Assembly: GCA_024220525.1 (NCBI GenBank)
Contig: JAMYWO010000158.1
Coordinates: 55,124 to 88,725, forward strand
DNA from: Cochliopodium minus
Taxonomy: Eukaryota; Discosea; Himatismenida; Cochliopodiidae
DNA length: 33,602 bases
Direction of reading: 5' to 3'
How positions within the stretch are numbered: position 1 is the stretch's first letter; the number at the start of each line of letters is the position of its first letter. Under the pieces are notes generated by a model. It saw only the letters and a program-made list of their open reading frames with translations, had not been told where the DNA came from and made no database searches. The position numbers and the translations under genes were made by a program. This document shows positions 10,017-23,395 of the stretch, one piece after another.

Positions 10017-12702
10017 ATGAGACAAATTTGCTTATTTATAAGTTTTGTTTTATTTTTTAATTCATTAGTCAATCAACAAATTGTTCTAATCAACAATTGC
10101 AATGATCTTCAAACAGAATTTGTGGTTAATTATTTTTTCCCTTTTTGCAATTTAATTTCTCTTTTCAGCCTCCTCTCAATTCCACATATATTTTGAACAA
10201 TGATATTAATTGCAATGGAGCTCAAATTACAAAATTGGGGAATACAACAAATGTTTTCATGGGTTTCCATACAAGAATAGATTTAAAAAATTAATTCGAA
10301 AATATTTTGATTATTAGGGAAATTTGATGGAAATGGATTTTCAATCAGGAATTTTAGTATCAAAGACAATGATGATGATAATGTTGGATCATTTGGATAT
10401 GGCCAAAATGCAAGAGTGAAGAATCTTACTTTGTTGGATTTCTATATAGAATCGAATAGATCCAATATTGGTGCTATTTTTGGATATATGGTGAATTGTT
10501 CGATAGATAATGTGATGCTTAATACTTCAAGCCCATCAATCAGCAATATAATCAATGCAACAGGAAATGGGAGTTCAGTGGGGGGATTGGTTGGATTTAT
10601 ACCTTTTCCATCCGATATAACAAAATCATTGATACAAAATACCTTTGTAAATGCACTCAACTATCAATATGTTGGATCTTTCTTTGGGTAAAAAAAGAAA
10701 CTATGCTAAGATAAATCAAAAATTAAACATTTTGAATAGAACAATAAAATTTTCTACAATTACTAACTGCCATAACCTTGGTTTTCCAAGCGAACCAAGC
10801 AAAATTTTGGCGCTATCCAATGGCACAGTGGGTATTTAAAAAAAATTTAAAATTTTTATTGAAGTTTTTTTAAAATTGTGAAGGAGGAATTTGTGGATTA
10901 AGTTCATTAAAGTAAATAATTTCATATTTAATAAATTTATATAAATAAAATAAATAAAAAAAAAATTAAAAAATTTTCGAATCAAGCACCATTAGATATT
11001 CAGGAGTAAGAAATGGAGTGTTATTAACCAACATGCATGCAGGGGGTATTGTAGGACAATCTTGTTCAACCAACTTAAATCAATGCTATGTTAAAGAGAC
11101 AGTAATTATAAATAGTATTATTGGTGTTGGTGGAATGATTGGAACATCGGCAGCAACTGTATGTAAAATTTTAATTTTTGGATAATATTTCAAAATAATT
11201 CAACTATTTTTTTAAAAAATTAAATTGTACCTTTTTTTATAATTAATTACATTTATTTAAAGTTAATTCCTCTTTTTCCAATGTTTATTCAAGAGCATCT
11301 CTAAATGGACAGGAAGCTGTAGGAGGATTAATTGGGTAAAAATCACATTTATTTTTTATTTATTTTTTAAATTGGATTAATTTAATTTTTTTTTCATTTT
11401 ATTTTTCATTTTTATCCATTTTTTTTGTTTGAAAATAATCAAAAGGTTACTTACAACCAATGATGGTTTTTTTTTCACTATGGAAAATTCTTTTTCATCA
11501 AGCGTTCATTTGAATATGTCAGCAATCAATAAAGGAGCAATTGTAGGCCGAATACTTGATGTAAAATGTTCTTTCCAAAACGTTTATTTCAACAATGAAA
11601 CAAACATTTTGTTGAGCCCTATCGGAGTAGGAAGTTGTGGTAATGGCTCAATACCCATTGGTTTGAGTTGTAGTGATCTATATAATACCATTATTCTTCA
11701 AGACCAAAATACCACATGGTTTGGGAACAATTTGTATATAGGTAAATATTAAATTTAATAAACTTTTTTTGAAGAAATTCCTCGAACATTTGGTTTATTT
11801 AATTGTCCCTCTATGCCTCCCTCTACCCTTCCTCCGACTTTAGTTCCTTCAACTACAATTCCTTCAACTTTCTTTCCTTTTACTGAAGTTCCTTCATCTT
11901 TGTTTCCTTCTACTGAAGTCCCTTCAACTTTGTTTCCTTCTACTAAAGTTCCTTCAACGATAATTCCTTCTACAACACTCTCTTCTACCATTTTGCCTTC
12001 AAACTGTCAATTTAATGTTGTAAACTGTAATTTATGTCCAAAAACAGTAATGATTTTAAATTATACTCAATTCAATATTTCTTGTGAGTTCTATGAAAAA
12101 GAATGGGTGTGGTCTTTTCAAGCCAAAGAAATACAATTCAACTCATCATTGGAAATATCAAACTCTACTTTTTTCAATTCCAACATTATGTTTTCTCCAA
12201 ATTCATCTTTATTATTCAATTTCTACCAAAATGAAAACACATCCACATTTTTTTCAACTGGAAACATAACTTTTAATGGAACAATAATAGTTAATATTTT
12301 ATCTAGACCTAAAACAACAAACTTCACTTTAATTCTTTTGCAAAGTACGAACAACTCTGTCAATTTGATCAATTCCAAACTAAATGTTATTTCTGATTAT
12401 AAAAACTCTAAATGTGATAAATTCATCTTTTATTCAAATTTCCAACAAAGTGCTCTTTCTTTAAGTCTAAAATTTCAATTGAACACTTGTAAATCTTATT
12501 TGGGACTCATTCTTGGTCTTTCAATTGGTATTCCTGTATTTTGTTGGTGATTGTTGTCTTTTTCCTCTTTCTGAAAAGATATAAATATCAAAAACAGTCA
12601 GAGGAGTTTGTTTCCCAAAACAAGAGAGAATTCAATGAAAACAAAGCTTTCAAGGATAAATGGAATAACTTTCAAAAAGAAACAGGAAATGAAATGATAT
12701 AA
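10017..12702 (+). CDS. Secreted/type I surface protein: GLUG-like beta-helix, PST stalk, TM
   Basis: Ten exons: 10017-10124, 10169-10262, 10318-10687, 10740-10831, 10884-10911, 10987-11162, 11263-11335, 11446-11741, then 11775 onward (the first donor is uncertain by one codon). The signal peptide is MRQICLFISFVLFFNSLVNQ. Residues about 60-400 carry recurring G-G-L-V-G-type motifs (SSVGGLVGF, AGGIVGQS, EAVGGLIGL, GAIVGR) like the GLUG repeats of parallel beta-helix surface proteins, with many N-x-S/T sites. A stalk of roughly ten-residue PSTEVPSTLF repeats follows (11810-12000), then a second Asn/Ser-rich domain. At 12548 the frame stops (IPVFCW*), but one base over, the text continues LLVIVVFFLFLKRYKYQKQS and a basic tail to the TAA at 12702. 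That is a perfect transmembrane helix and cytosolic tail, so a single-base indel in a T run (real or a read error) is likely. Confidence 0.8.
11813..11995 (+). repeat. Coding minisatellite for the Pro-Ser-Thr stalk
   Basis: Imperfect tandem copies of a roughly 30-base unit beginning ccttctactgaagttccttc, encoding PST(E/K)VPST(L/I)(F/I). The repeats stay in frame and form an extended stalk that is probably O-glycosylated. Copy number is likely variable between strains. Confidence 0.8.
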
Positions 12703-12903
12703 TTATATTAAATATTATTACAAAAGACACTATTATTTAAACAAAAAAGTCGAGAAATTTGAGGATAGTTAATTTTTTTTAGTAAGTAAAAAATTTTTGT
12801 GAGAAAGATACTTTTTTTCCAAAAATTTAAAACATTTTCTAAAGTAAAAAAACCCAGAATCCTCCAAAAACAAAACAAAAAAAAAAAACAAAATTTTTTT
12901 TAT

Positions 12904-14236
<1,333 letters not shown>

Positions 14237-14638
14237 TTTTCTATTGATTTTTTTATTATAATTTAATTTTTAAAGGAAAATCTATCAAACAACTCTGTAA
14301 TAAATAAAAAAATCCTATTCATATAATATGGTTAATAAACAAGAAATAGAAACAGAATAAGAAGTAAAGGGAAGAACAAACTTAAATTAAAGAAATTTTA
14401 TTAAAAAGAAAATCAACTTATAGCAATTATAGTATCCATTTGAATCTGTATTGAATCTAAATATATATATGTGAATTGATATTTGTATTAATTTTGTCAA
14501 TATTTGATTTTTTAACTGAGATAAATAATTATATATTCTCCCAAAGATGAGTTAAAGCATTTACACCAAGAATTTGATGGTTGTTGATCTTGGAGTGATT
14601 ACAATAAAAAAATAAAAAATTGAAAAAAAAAGATAAAA
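14237..14638. promoter_or_regulatory. Divergent intergenic region, Rab2-like / oligopeptidase B
   Basis: About 400 A/T-rich bases between two divergent starts, with no open coding segment seen. It should contain both promoters, but no element is recognised. Confidence 0.4.
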
Positions 14639-17600
14639 ATGAGATTCAACAAAAATTTCACCAAAATAAAGAAGGTATCTCATACTGGAATCAATAATAT
14701 TCTTCATTGGTCCTATATGACCCCCAAGAGAAATTTATGGGGCTTCATCCAAAAGAAATTCACATCCAAGCCCACAATGAAGGAAATGCCTTTAGAAATA
14801 GTGTTGCATGGAAAGGTATTGAATGATCCATTTGGAGGGATGAGAGATACTACATCGCCTGATGTCTTGGAGTTTATGGAGCAAGAGAATATCTACATCA
14901 AATCACAGATGAGATCCACAAGCAAATTCTCGAATAGATTATACAAAGAGATGTCAACATTGAATCCAGCAGATGAAATAAGTCATCCAGAAAAGTAATT
15001 ATATTCGTTTTTTTTTCAATATATTGTAATTCAATGAAAAATCAATTTATTTGATTCATCTTGTTTGAAAAAGTAACGTAAAAGATTTTGATTGATTGAT
15101 CTTTTGATCCAAATGAAAAAAAACATCTCAACATAGTTTATTTCTAGAAAAAAAAATCTTTTGAAAACATAAAGATCGAAAACAAAATAGATTAAAATAA
15201 TTTTTTCTTTTAAAAAAAAATGTCATGGCAAATCAGTTTAAATATCTGAGACTTAATTCTATTAAAAACTTGAAGGTTTCCTAAAGGAGAATCTCAATTA
15301 TTTTAAAAAAGAACAATTTTATTACCAATTTTTTTTTTTTTGTAAAAATTGATATAAAAAGTTTTGAAAACTTTAAATTTTTATTTGAAAACTTATTTTT
15401 TAATTAAAACTAAATCTTATATTTAAAATGTTTTTAAAAAATTTTTTTTTAAGAATGGACAATTACATGTACTACACAAAAGCAATAGAAAACAAAGACT
15501 TTGAAGTGTACTACAGAAAGAAAGACGGAGAAAACGAGGAAGAACAAGTAGTGTTAGACTGCAACAAAGAAGCAGAGGGAAAGCCCTACTTCGCCCTCTT
15601 CCATCTCAAAATGTCTCATGACCACAAACAAGTTGCTTACACTGTTGATTTCGAGGGGAGGGATCAATATACTTTGAGGATCAAAAATTTGGAGACTTCT
15701 GAGGTGAGCGATTTTTCTTTTCTTGGTCCTGTTTTGTCTGTTGAGTGGGATGCTACTGGAAAAGTTATCTTTTATACTGTTCCTGACAGACTAGGTACTA
15801 AAAAAAAATTTTTTTAAAAAAATATATATTCATTTAATAATAGTTTGATTACCAATGATTTATTAAATAATGAACTAATGAATTATTGGATCAAATTTTT
15901 TTAAATCAGTATTATTAAAAACAAAATGATTTTAATAATTTAATGGTAATTTAATAAAATAAAAATAAATTCAAATAACAACCAGTTAAATAAAATGATT
16001 TTAATAATAATTTTATTATAATTTGTTGATAATTGATAAAATAAAAATAATTATTTTGGACTAATTAATAAAAAACCAAACTAATTAAAGAAAATAAATT
16101 TTTTTGTAAATTTAAATCAAACAAAATATAAAAATTTATTATTAAAAACTAAAAATGATGAATTAATCAAAAAAAAATTAATAAAGTTAATAAGAAAATC
16201 TTTTCTTATAAATTAGGAAGACCATCAAAGATTTGTAGATATAAATTAGAAGAGAAAGAATCTAATGCACAAAAATATGAAGACATCGTTTACGAGGAGA
16301 AAGATGATTCCTTCATGTTGGATGTGGGGAAAACAAAAGACAAAAAACTGATTCTCCTCATCTCAAACTCTAAAACCACTTCTGAAATTAGAGTCATTCC
16401 ATCCAATGAACCTTTATCAAGTAATTATAGAAGAAAAATTTAGTTCTTCATATATTTTTTTTTTTATTTGATTTTTTTTCATAAACAATAATTTTTTTAT
16501 TGGTACTTTTATTGTTATTGTTGATTTTAAAAAAAATTTTTTGTTGATTAATAATTTTTCTCAAATTTTTTTTTAAATTTAAAAAAACTATTTATTTTTG
16601 ATTTTATTAAAATTTTTTTATTTTTTTATTATTAATGTTATTGATTTTATTAAAATACATTTTCTTTGATAATTGATTAATATATTTTATTTCATTATTC
16701 TTAAAATTTTTACTTTTTTTTTTTCTTTTTTTCTTTTTAAATTATTTCATTGTTTTTGATCGACTTTTTTTTTTTTTTTTGAAAGTACCAAAGATTCTAT
16801 TCGAAAGAGAAGAAAACGTGCAATATTTCGTAGAACACAGAAAAGACTATCTCTACTTCATCTTCAACTCCTCCAAAGAAGACAAAGCAAACTACAACAT
16901 ATCCAAAGCTCCCCTCTCCAACCCCAAACAACTGGAAATTCTCCGCGAACTAGAGTCTTCCTGTTCGATAGAAGATGGCGACTTGTTGATGGATCACATC
17001 ATCACTTATGAACGTAGGAACAGTTTGCCTTTTGTAAAAGTTCAAAATTTGGACACTTTGGAGGCCAATGAGATTTTTTTGGAGGATCCTGTTGGTACAA
17101 TCATCCCTGGTATTATTTTTTTATTTATTTTTTAATTTAAGATTATTTATTTATTATTTATTTTATTTATTATTTCTTATTTATTATTTTTTTTTATTAT
17201 TTCATTTTTTATTATTTTTTATTTATTATATTTAATTTATATTATTTTTAATTTAAAATATTATTTTATTTTATTTTTTTATTTTTTTATTATTTATTTT
17301 TTATTTTTTATATTTTTATTTTTTATTTTTATTTTATATTTTTAATTAATTTTTAATACAATAAATATATTTATTTCATTTTCATTTTTATTTTTAAAAA
17401 TTTACATTATTTTTAATTTTACATTATGATTTTTTTTATTTATTATTTATTCAAGGGATAAATCAAGACTCAAATTCTGAATCATTTAGATTCAAATATT
17501 CCTCACCAAAAGTACCCGAAAGACTTTATGAATACTCCATCCCAAACAAAACTCTCTCCACCATCTCCGAATTAAAATTGGGTGTAAATTATCCTCTCCA

Positions 17601-19465
17601 AGATTTGAATGTGCAAAGATTAGAAGTAAATTAAAATTAAATTTATTTTAAAAATTTTTATAATTTTTTTTTTAATTTTTTAGTTTTTTATTTTTATTTT
17701 ATTATTATTATTATTTTTATTTTATTTTTTATTTTAAATTTTTTCTTCATTTATTTTTATTTAGATTTTTATTTTTATTTTTATTTTTATTTTTATTTTT
17801 ATTTTTATTTTTTATTTATTTTTTCATTTAAATTTTATTTTTTTTAATTGATTTTATTTTGATTTTTTGATTTTAATATTCTATTTAATTTATTTTTTTA
17901 TTTTTTATTTTATTATTTTAATTAAATTTAATAATAGGTAAATAGTACTGATGGTGTCATGGTCCCACTCACAGTAATTTTCCACAAGGACACAAAACTG
18001 GACGGAAATGCACCCCTCTTGCTTTCTTCCTATGGAGCTTATGGAATCAACAGTGATCCTGACTTTTGTTTAAAAAAACTTCCTTTATTATGTAATATTC
18101 TTTTTTTATTTTATGTTTTATGTTTTTTTTTTTATTTATTTTTTTTATTTTATTTTATTTATTGAATTATTCAAATATTTTTGTTTTATTATGTAATTTA
18201 ATTTGTTTTATTTTTATTATTATTTATTTTTATTTTTTTATTTTATTTTTATTTGTTTTATTTTATTTTATTTTATTTTATTATCTTTTATTTTATTTTG
18301 TTAAAATTTAAATTTAGCTAGAGGATGGATATTCGCTTTAGCTCATGTCAGAGGAGGACAAGAAATGGGTAATTTTTATTTTTATTTTTTATTCTTTATT
18401 TTATTTTATTTTATTTTATTTGATTTTATTTATTTTTTTATTTGGTTCATTTTTTTTTCAAAGGAAATCAATGGTATTTTGATGGAAGGAGGCTCAACAA
18501 GAAAAATTCTTTTAATGATTTGATTTCTTGTGCAGAATATCTTATATCTAATAAATACACAAAAAAAGAATTGTTAGCAGGAGAAAGTAATGAAAAGATT
18601 TTTATTTTTTATATTTTATTCATTATTTTTTATTTTTTATTTTTATTTTAATGAATTATTATTTTTTTCTTTTTCTTTTTTAATTCATTAAAAACAAATT
18701 ATTTTTTATTTATTTTTTATTATTTTTTATTTTTTATTTTTTATTATTTATTTTTTCTTTTATTTAATTTTTTAAATAATTTTATTTTCTTTATTTGTAG
18801 GCAATTCAGCTGGAGGATTACTTTTTGCTTCTGTAGTTAATATGAGACCAGATTTATTCAAAGCAGTTGTCTTGAAGGTATTTTATTTTATTTTTTTTTA
18901 AATTTATTTTAACAATTTTTTAATTTATTTTTGATCATTTCTGTTCAAAAGTGTCCGTTTGTAGATGTTTTAAATGCGATGAGAGATAAACTTTTACCAT
19001 TAACTATCCATGAAGTAAATTTATTATTTTTAAATTTATTTTATTTTTGATTTTTGATTTTTTATTTTTTGATTTTTTGATTTTTTGATTTTTTTATTTT
19101 TTATTTTTTATTTTTTATTTTTCAATATTATTTTTCATTTTTAAAAGTTCGACGAATGGGGCAACCCAGAGAAAAAAGAAGAATTTGATTACATTCTTTC
19201 CTACTGCCCCTACCAAAACATCAAGCCCCAAGAATACCCCCACATGCTCATCACCACCTCAACAAACGACAACAGGGTTCCCTACTGGCAAATCCTCAAA
19301 TACGTCGCGCGTTTGCGTAAAAACAAAACCGACAATAACATGCTCTTGTTGGACATTTCTGTTGATGGTGGCCATTTCGGTACTGGTGGTAGGTATGGCC
19401 AGTTGGTTGATTATTCTAAACATTTTGCTTTTTTGTACAAATCTTTGGGTTTGAGAATGGTTTAG
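14639..19465 (+). CDS. Oligopeptidase B-type serine peptidase (S9A)
   Basis: Eleven exons: 14639-14994, 15454-15794, 16217-16420, 16786-17109, 17456-17625, 17938-18091, 18318-18368, 18464-18586, 18801-18877, 18952-19014 and 19148-19465. All phases agree, giving 726 aa (bacterial PtrB is about 690). The N-terminal half is the beta-propeller gate (MRDTTSPDVLEFMEQENIY; YTKAIENKDFEVYYR). The C-terminal half is the alpha/beta hydrolase domain with AHVRGGQEMG, then Ser577 in NSAGG, Asp662 in NDNRVPYW and His697 in DGGHFG. The Ser-Asp and Asp-His spacings (85 and 35) equal those of PtrB. It cleaves peptides after basic residues. The residue two before the catalytic Ser is Ser instead of the usual Gly. 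The basic N-terminus could be an organelle-targeting extension. An extra last exon at 19588-19644 is possible. Confidence 0.93.
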
Positions 19466-19587
19466 TTTTAAATTAAAAATTAGTTTTGTTCAAATTTTTT
19501 TTTTAAATTATTTTTATTTTTATTTTTATTTAATTTCTTTTATATTTTAATTTCTTTGATTGTCGATTATTCTTGAATTTAAAACAG

Positions 19588-19644
19588 GTATCCAAGATTT
19601 CGAAAGAGGCAAACTTTAACTCTTTATTCAAAGAAATGATTTAA
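19588..19644 (+). CDS. Possible alternative last exon of oligopeptidase B
   Basis: After the TAG at 19463 an AG precedes an open segment reading VSKISKEANFNSLFKEMI and then TAA. A donor at 19460 (ATG|GTTTAG) would join it in phase 0 after …GLRM, adding 18 residues. Its composition is richer in G+C than the flanking DNA. It may instead be 3' UTR. Confidence 0.4.
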   Translation, partial: VSKISKEANFNSLFKEMI

Positions 19645-19705
19645 TAATTTAATTTTTAATTGAGAAATAATTTATGAAATAAAAATATTTTTGAAAATTT
19701 AAAAA

Positions 19706-20708
19706 TTATTTGTTTAGATTTGCTTTTTGAGCAAAAGTCAAAGCCTTGTCCTCATACTCCTTTGACTTCTTGTCATTGCCCAACTCCCTGAAAGCAACAG
19801 CCAAAACCTGGCAAACCATCTCAGGCTGAAAAGTCAAGTCCAAACCCAAAGCCATCTCACCATGATGAGCGGAACGTTCCCAATTGGACAACTTTGAAAA
19901 AGCAACGCACAAAGTAGAATGTAAAGGAGCAAAGTGAGAATGTTCTTGCAAACATTCTTGTAACATGGTGATTGCCTTGTCGACTTTGTTTTGGGTGAGG
20001 TAGCAGTTGGCTAGGTTGGCGACGACGACGGGGTTGTTTTTGTTGTATTCGAGGGACTTCTCGAGGTTTTGGATGCTCAGCTCTTGTTCTCCTTTTAGGC
20101 TGTGTGCCACTCCGATCTTTTCATACAAGAGACTTTTTAAAAAAAAAAAAATTTATGAATAAAAAAAAGAATTAATGCTCAATAATAAACAAAAAATAAT
20201 AAACAAAAAATAAAATAAAAATGAATATGAAAATTAAACAAAAATAAGTCAGAATTGAAAAATAAACAAAATGAAATAAATGATTTTAAAAAAAAATTTA
20301 ACAACATTCAAAAAGATCAAAATAATTTAAAATAAAGATGATTTTTAAAAAAAATTAATAAGTTCAAAATGGTCAAAAAAATTCAACAAAAAAATAATTT
20401 AAATATAATAAAAAATAAAATAAAATAAAAAAATAAATTAATACCCAGCAACATTTTGAGAACCGGGTACGTTAAGAGAACTCCTAATTTCAACAGGCTT
20501 CATCTCAGAAGCTTGCCCTCCCTTGCTCTCGTAGATCTGCAAAGCCTCCTTCAAAAAGTCCAAGCCCTCTTCCACGTTGTCCCCTTTGTTGATGAACATC
20601 TGCCCCACTGCGTATCTAGCCAAAAGAGGCAATGGATCTGTGTCTGGAACATCTTTTATTTCTGTTACTCTCATGTACATTTCTTTTGCTTCTTCTAACT
20701 TATCTATT
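19706..20708 (-). CDS. TPR-repeat protein, 3' part (5' exons lost)
   Basis: Two exons: 20708 (or 20703) to 20445, and 20130-19706. They join in phase (…SQNVAG|LLYEKIGVAHSLK…) and end in TAA. Helical TPR pairs are visible: LYEKIGVAHSLKGEQELSIQ, PVVVANLANCYLTQNKVDKA and PLHSTLCVAFSKLSNWERSA. The first visible exon begins after an acceptor with no start codon in a suitable context, and nothing coding is found between 20715 and the N at 21163. The 5' exons are therefore missing from this block. This is also a 3' end, so it cannot be the upstream half of the TPR fragment at 62-1230. The family is not assigned. Confidence 0.75.
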
Positions 20709-20714
20709 CTAATA

Positions 20715-21196
20715 AAATTATTTTTTTATAATAAAAGAAATTATTAAAATAAAATTATTTATTAATTTTAAATTTTTATTTAAATCTTGAATTAATTATT
20801 ATTTAATTTTATTTATTTTAATTTTTTTTTTGTTTTTTGTTTTAATTAGATTATTTCTCTTTATTATTTCATTTTTCATTTTTTTTTTGTAATTTTTTAT
20901 TTTTCTTATTTTTGAAAAATTATTTTTATTATTTATTCTTGAATTAATCATTTTTTTTAAATTTTTTTTTTATTTAGATTATTAATTCTAAATTATTTTA
21001 AAATGTAAAAATTTTTCATTTTTCATTTTTTATTTTTTAATTTTAATCTTTAAATTTTTTATTATTTTTTATAATCTTTTTCATTTTTATTTTTTTTGTT
21101 TTTTTTTATTAATTTTATATTTTATGTTTTATGTTTTATGTTTTATTTTTATTATTTTATTANAAAATAAAAAATAAAAAATAAAAAATAAAAAAT

Positions 21197-21233
<37 letters not shown>

Positions 21234-21338
21234 AAATAATTTAAAAAATAATTTAAAAAATAATTTAAAAAATAATTTAAATTTAAAAAATTTAAAGAAT
21301 TAATATAAAAATGATTTTAGAAAAAAAAATTTTTTTAC
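20715..21338. repeat. A/T low-complexity stretch around the block 2/3 join
   Basis: The left part (to 21162) is T-rich with ttttatg repeats. The right part (21164-21240) is a run of (aaaaaat)n units followed by four copies of aaaataattta-like DNA. No coding signal is seen. Both sides are intron DNA of truncated genes, the TPR gene on the left and the P450 on the right. Confidence 0.75.
21163..21163. other. single N: assembly break (blocks 2/3)
   Basis: Base composition flips from T-rich to A-rich at the N. On its left a TPR gene lacks its 5' exons, and on its right a P450 lacks its 3' exons. Neither missing part lies across the N. Confidence 0.85.
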
Positions 21339-23013
21339 GTGTCTTTTCCAGCTAACAAAAAATTCACAACAACGTCTCTCAAATATTGCCTCGTGAAAAG
21401 TTCTCCATTTTCGTCAGTTGTCTTCCAAAAATAAAAAAAAAATTTAAAAAAATTCCAAAACAAAAAAAATAAAAATAAGATAAAAAAAAAATAAATAAAA
21501 ATAAAAATAAATGAAAACAAAATAATTTAATTTTTTTTTTACATTTAAATATAGTTCCAAAATGTCTTCTTTGTTATTTCCATTTTCTCTTGTTTTGATT
21601 CTTTCGTCAATCACTTTGTAGACAAAGTCATCTACTATTTGCATGTTTCTTTTGAATTTCTTCTCCAAGTCGAAGATGTAGAAGAAGTTTCTGAAAGGGT
21701 TCTTCAAGTTAGCCAAAGGGAAACCTTTTTTAAAAAATAAATGAAATATTTAGACTAATTAAAATTATTTTTTAAAATAAAATAAGAATAAGAATAAGAA
21801 TAAAAAAAAATTTCAAATCAAGAAATATAAAAAAAATTGTTTCAAAATAATTTGATCATTGGGAATTTAGAAAAAAAATATTTTTCCAATCAAGAAATGA
21901 AAATCTTTTAATTCACTATCCAAATTGAAAAATAAAAATAAAAAATAAAAATGAATAAATAAAATAATTTAAAAAAAAAAATTTAAACAAATAAAATTAA
22001 AATGTTTGATGGATAAAAAAAATAAAAAAAAATCCACTAAAATTCTTTTTTACTTAAACAATCATCAAAAGCTTTCTGAATTATATTTTCAGATTTAATC
22101 GAATTCAAATCATATCCAAAACCAATCTCTACGAAAGTGTCCATGGTAAAAGAGTTGAAAAGTTTCTGTACGTCTACTTCTTTCGAAAGATTATCATACA
22201 AAACCTCCTCCAAGTCTTTGTTGTGTTTTTTGTATGTCTGCTCAAATTCTCTCATGTTTTTCCTTTTAAACAAATTTGAAGCTGTTTTTCTTTGTTTGTA
22301 CCTTTTAAAAATAATAAAAATGTCAAAAATAATTTTTTCAAAAAAACAATGTAAAAATTTTTTAAAACATTTAAATAAATGTTAAATGATTTTTTTACCA
22401 GTTGTCATAATTTGCAATGAATATTCCATTTCCCAATATTTTGGAAAGAGTATCTATTGACAAGTTTCCTTTTACATAATTGTCAAAATTGGTTTTCAAA
22501 ATGTGATCCACAATTTTGTCTTTTAATTTAAAAAAAAAAAATAAAAAAAATTTGTTCAAAAAATTAAAAATTTTTTTTTTACTATCACATGTAGTTATGT
22601 TGTTTGGATCTCCTATTGGACCTTTAAAGAAATATGTTTTTCCATATTTATGGAAATTTTTCATCATCACTTTTCTATTTATTTTATTTTTAGCTGAATT
22701 ATAATTATTTAATTTTTTATTTTTATTTACTGGTAGAAATCATCAGAGTTGATTACAAAATCAAAGAGATTATAGAAGAATGGCAATCCTTTAGGACCAT
22801 CAATTGGCCTATTCTTTATATAATAACAAAAAAAAAAAAAAGTTAAAATTTAAATAAATTGATGTTGTAAAGATACCATGATTGTATATATCCATTCAGC
22901 AACTAATTTTAAATAAAAAAAATTGAAGAAATTATATATTTTTAAAAATAAAACTAACCAATTAATAAAATAATTGCAATGAATGCTAGTAAATAGAAAG
23001 ATAAAGAGAACAT
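21339..23013 (-). CDS. Cytochrome P450, 5' eight exons
   Basis: Exons: 23013-22959, 22902-22877, 22813-22731, 22674-22583, 22519-22399, 22301-22054, 21724-21543 and 21421-21339, giving 296 codons plus two bases. The N-terminus is a membrane anchor (MFSLSFYLLAFIAIILLI). It is followed by the Pro-rich hinge RPIDGPKGLPFF, the C-helix NWYKQRKTASNLF with the Trp and Arg that contact haem propionates, and the I-helix VVVNFLLAGKDT. It stops in phase 2 inside the AGxDTT oxygen-binding motif. The remaining exons (ExxR, PERW, haem Cys) are absent here but are found, in the required phase, at 30861-31921. The protein should be an ER-bound monooxygenase. Its substrate is unknown. Confidence 0.92.
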
Positions 23014-23395
23014 GATTTTATTGTTATGTTTTTGTAGTTTATGTCACAATATTTTTTTTTTTTTTTAAATTGATTTTTTATTGAATTATTTTTTTGTTAA
23101 AAGTTGGGAGGATATTGAATTTATTGAAAACTCCTCAAAGAATATCCTCCAATCAAAAAAAGAATATCCTCCAAACTAAATTTAAAAAAATCGCAAAAAT
23201 TAAAATTGCGACAAAAAGAAATTTAGAAGAAAGAATTTAACAAAAAATCAAAATTAGATTAAAACAAAATTTATTTCAAAATTTCAATTAATTTTAATTT
23301 TCTTTCTTTTTCTTTATTCTTAAAGTATTTGCAAATACTTTATTTTCGTTTAAAATAGATGAATTTAATTAATTCAAAAAAAAAAAAAAAGGGGA
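23014..23395. promoter_or_regulatory. Intergenic region upstream of the P450 with AATATCCTCC repeats
   Basis: It lies between the P450 start and the RhoGEF stop. At 23141-23152 and 23163-23174 aatatcctccaa occurs twice in direct orientation. At 23104-23116 ttgggaggatatt is its near-perfect inverse complement. The cluster is about 90-160 bases upstream of the P450 ATG and could be a transcription-factor site or a hairpin. Confidence 0.4.

Noticed and set aside
11755-11991. Minus-strand repeat protein with VEGxxVEGT units
   Set aside because: It is the reverse reading of the PST-stalk minisatellite. The sense frame has a signal peptide, phased exons and N-glycosylation sites.
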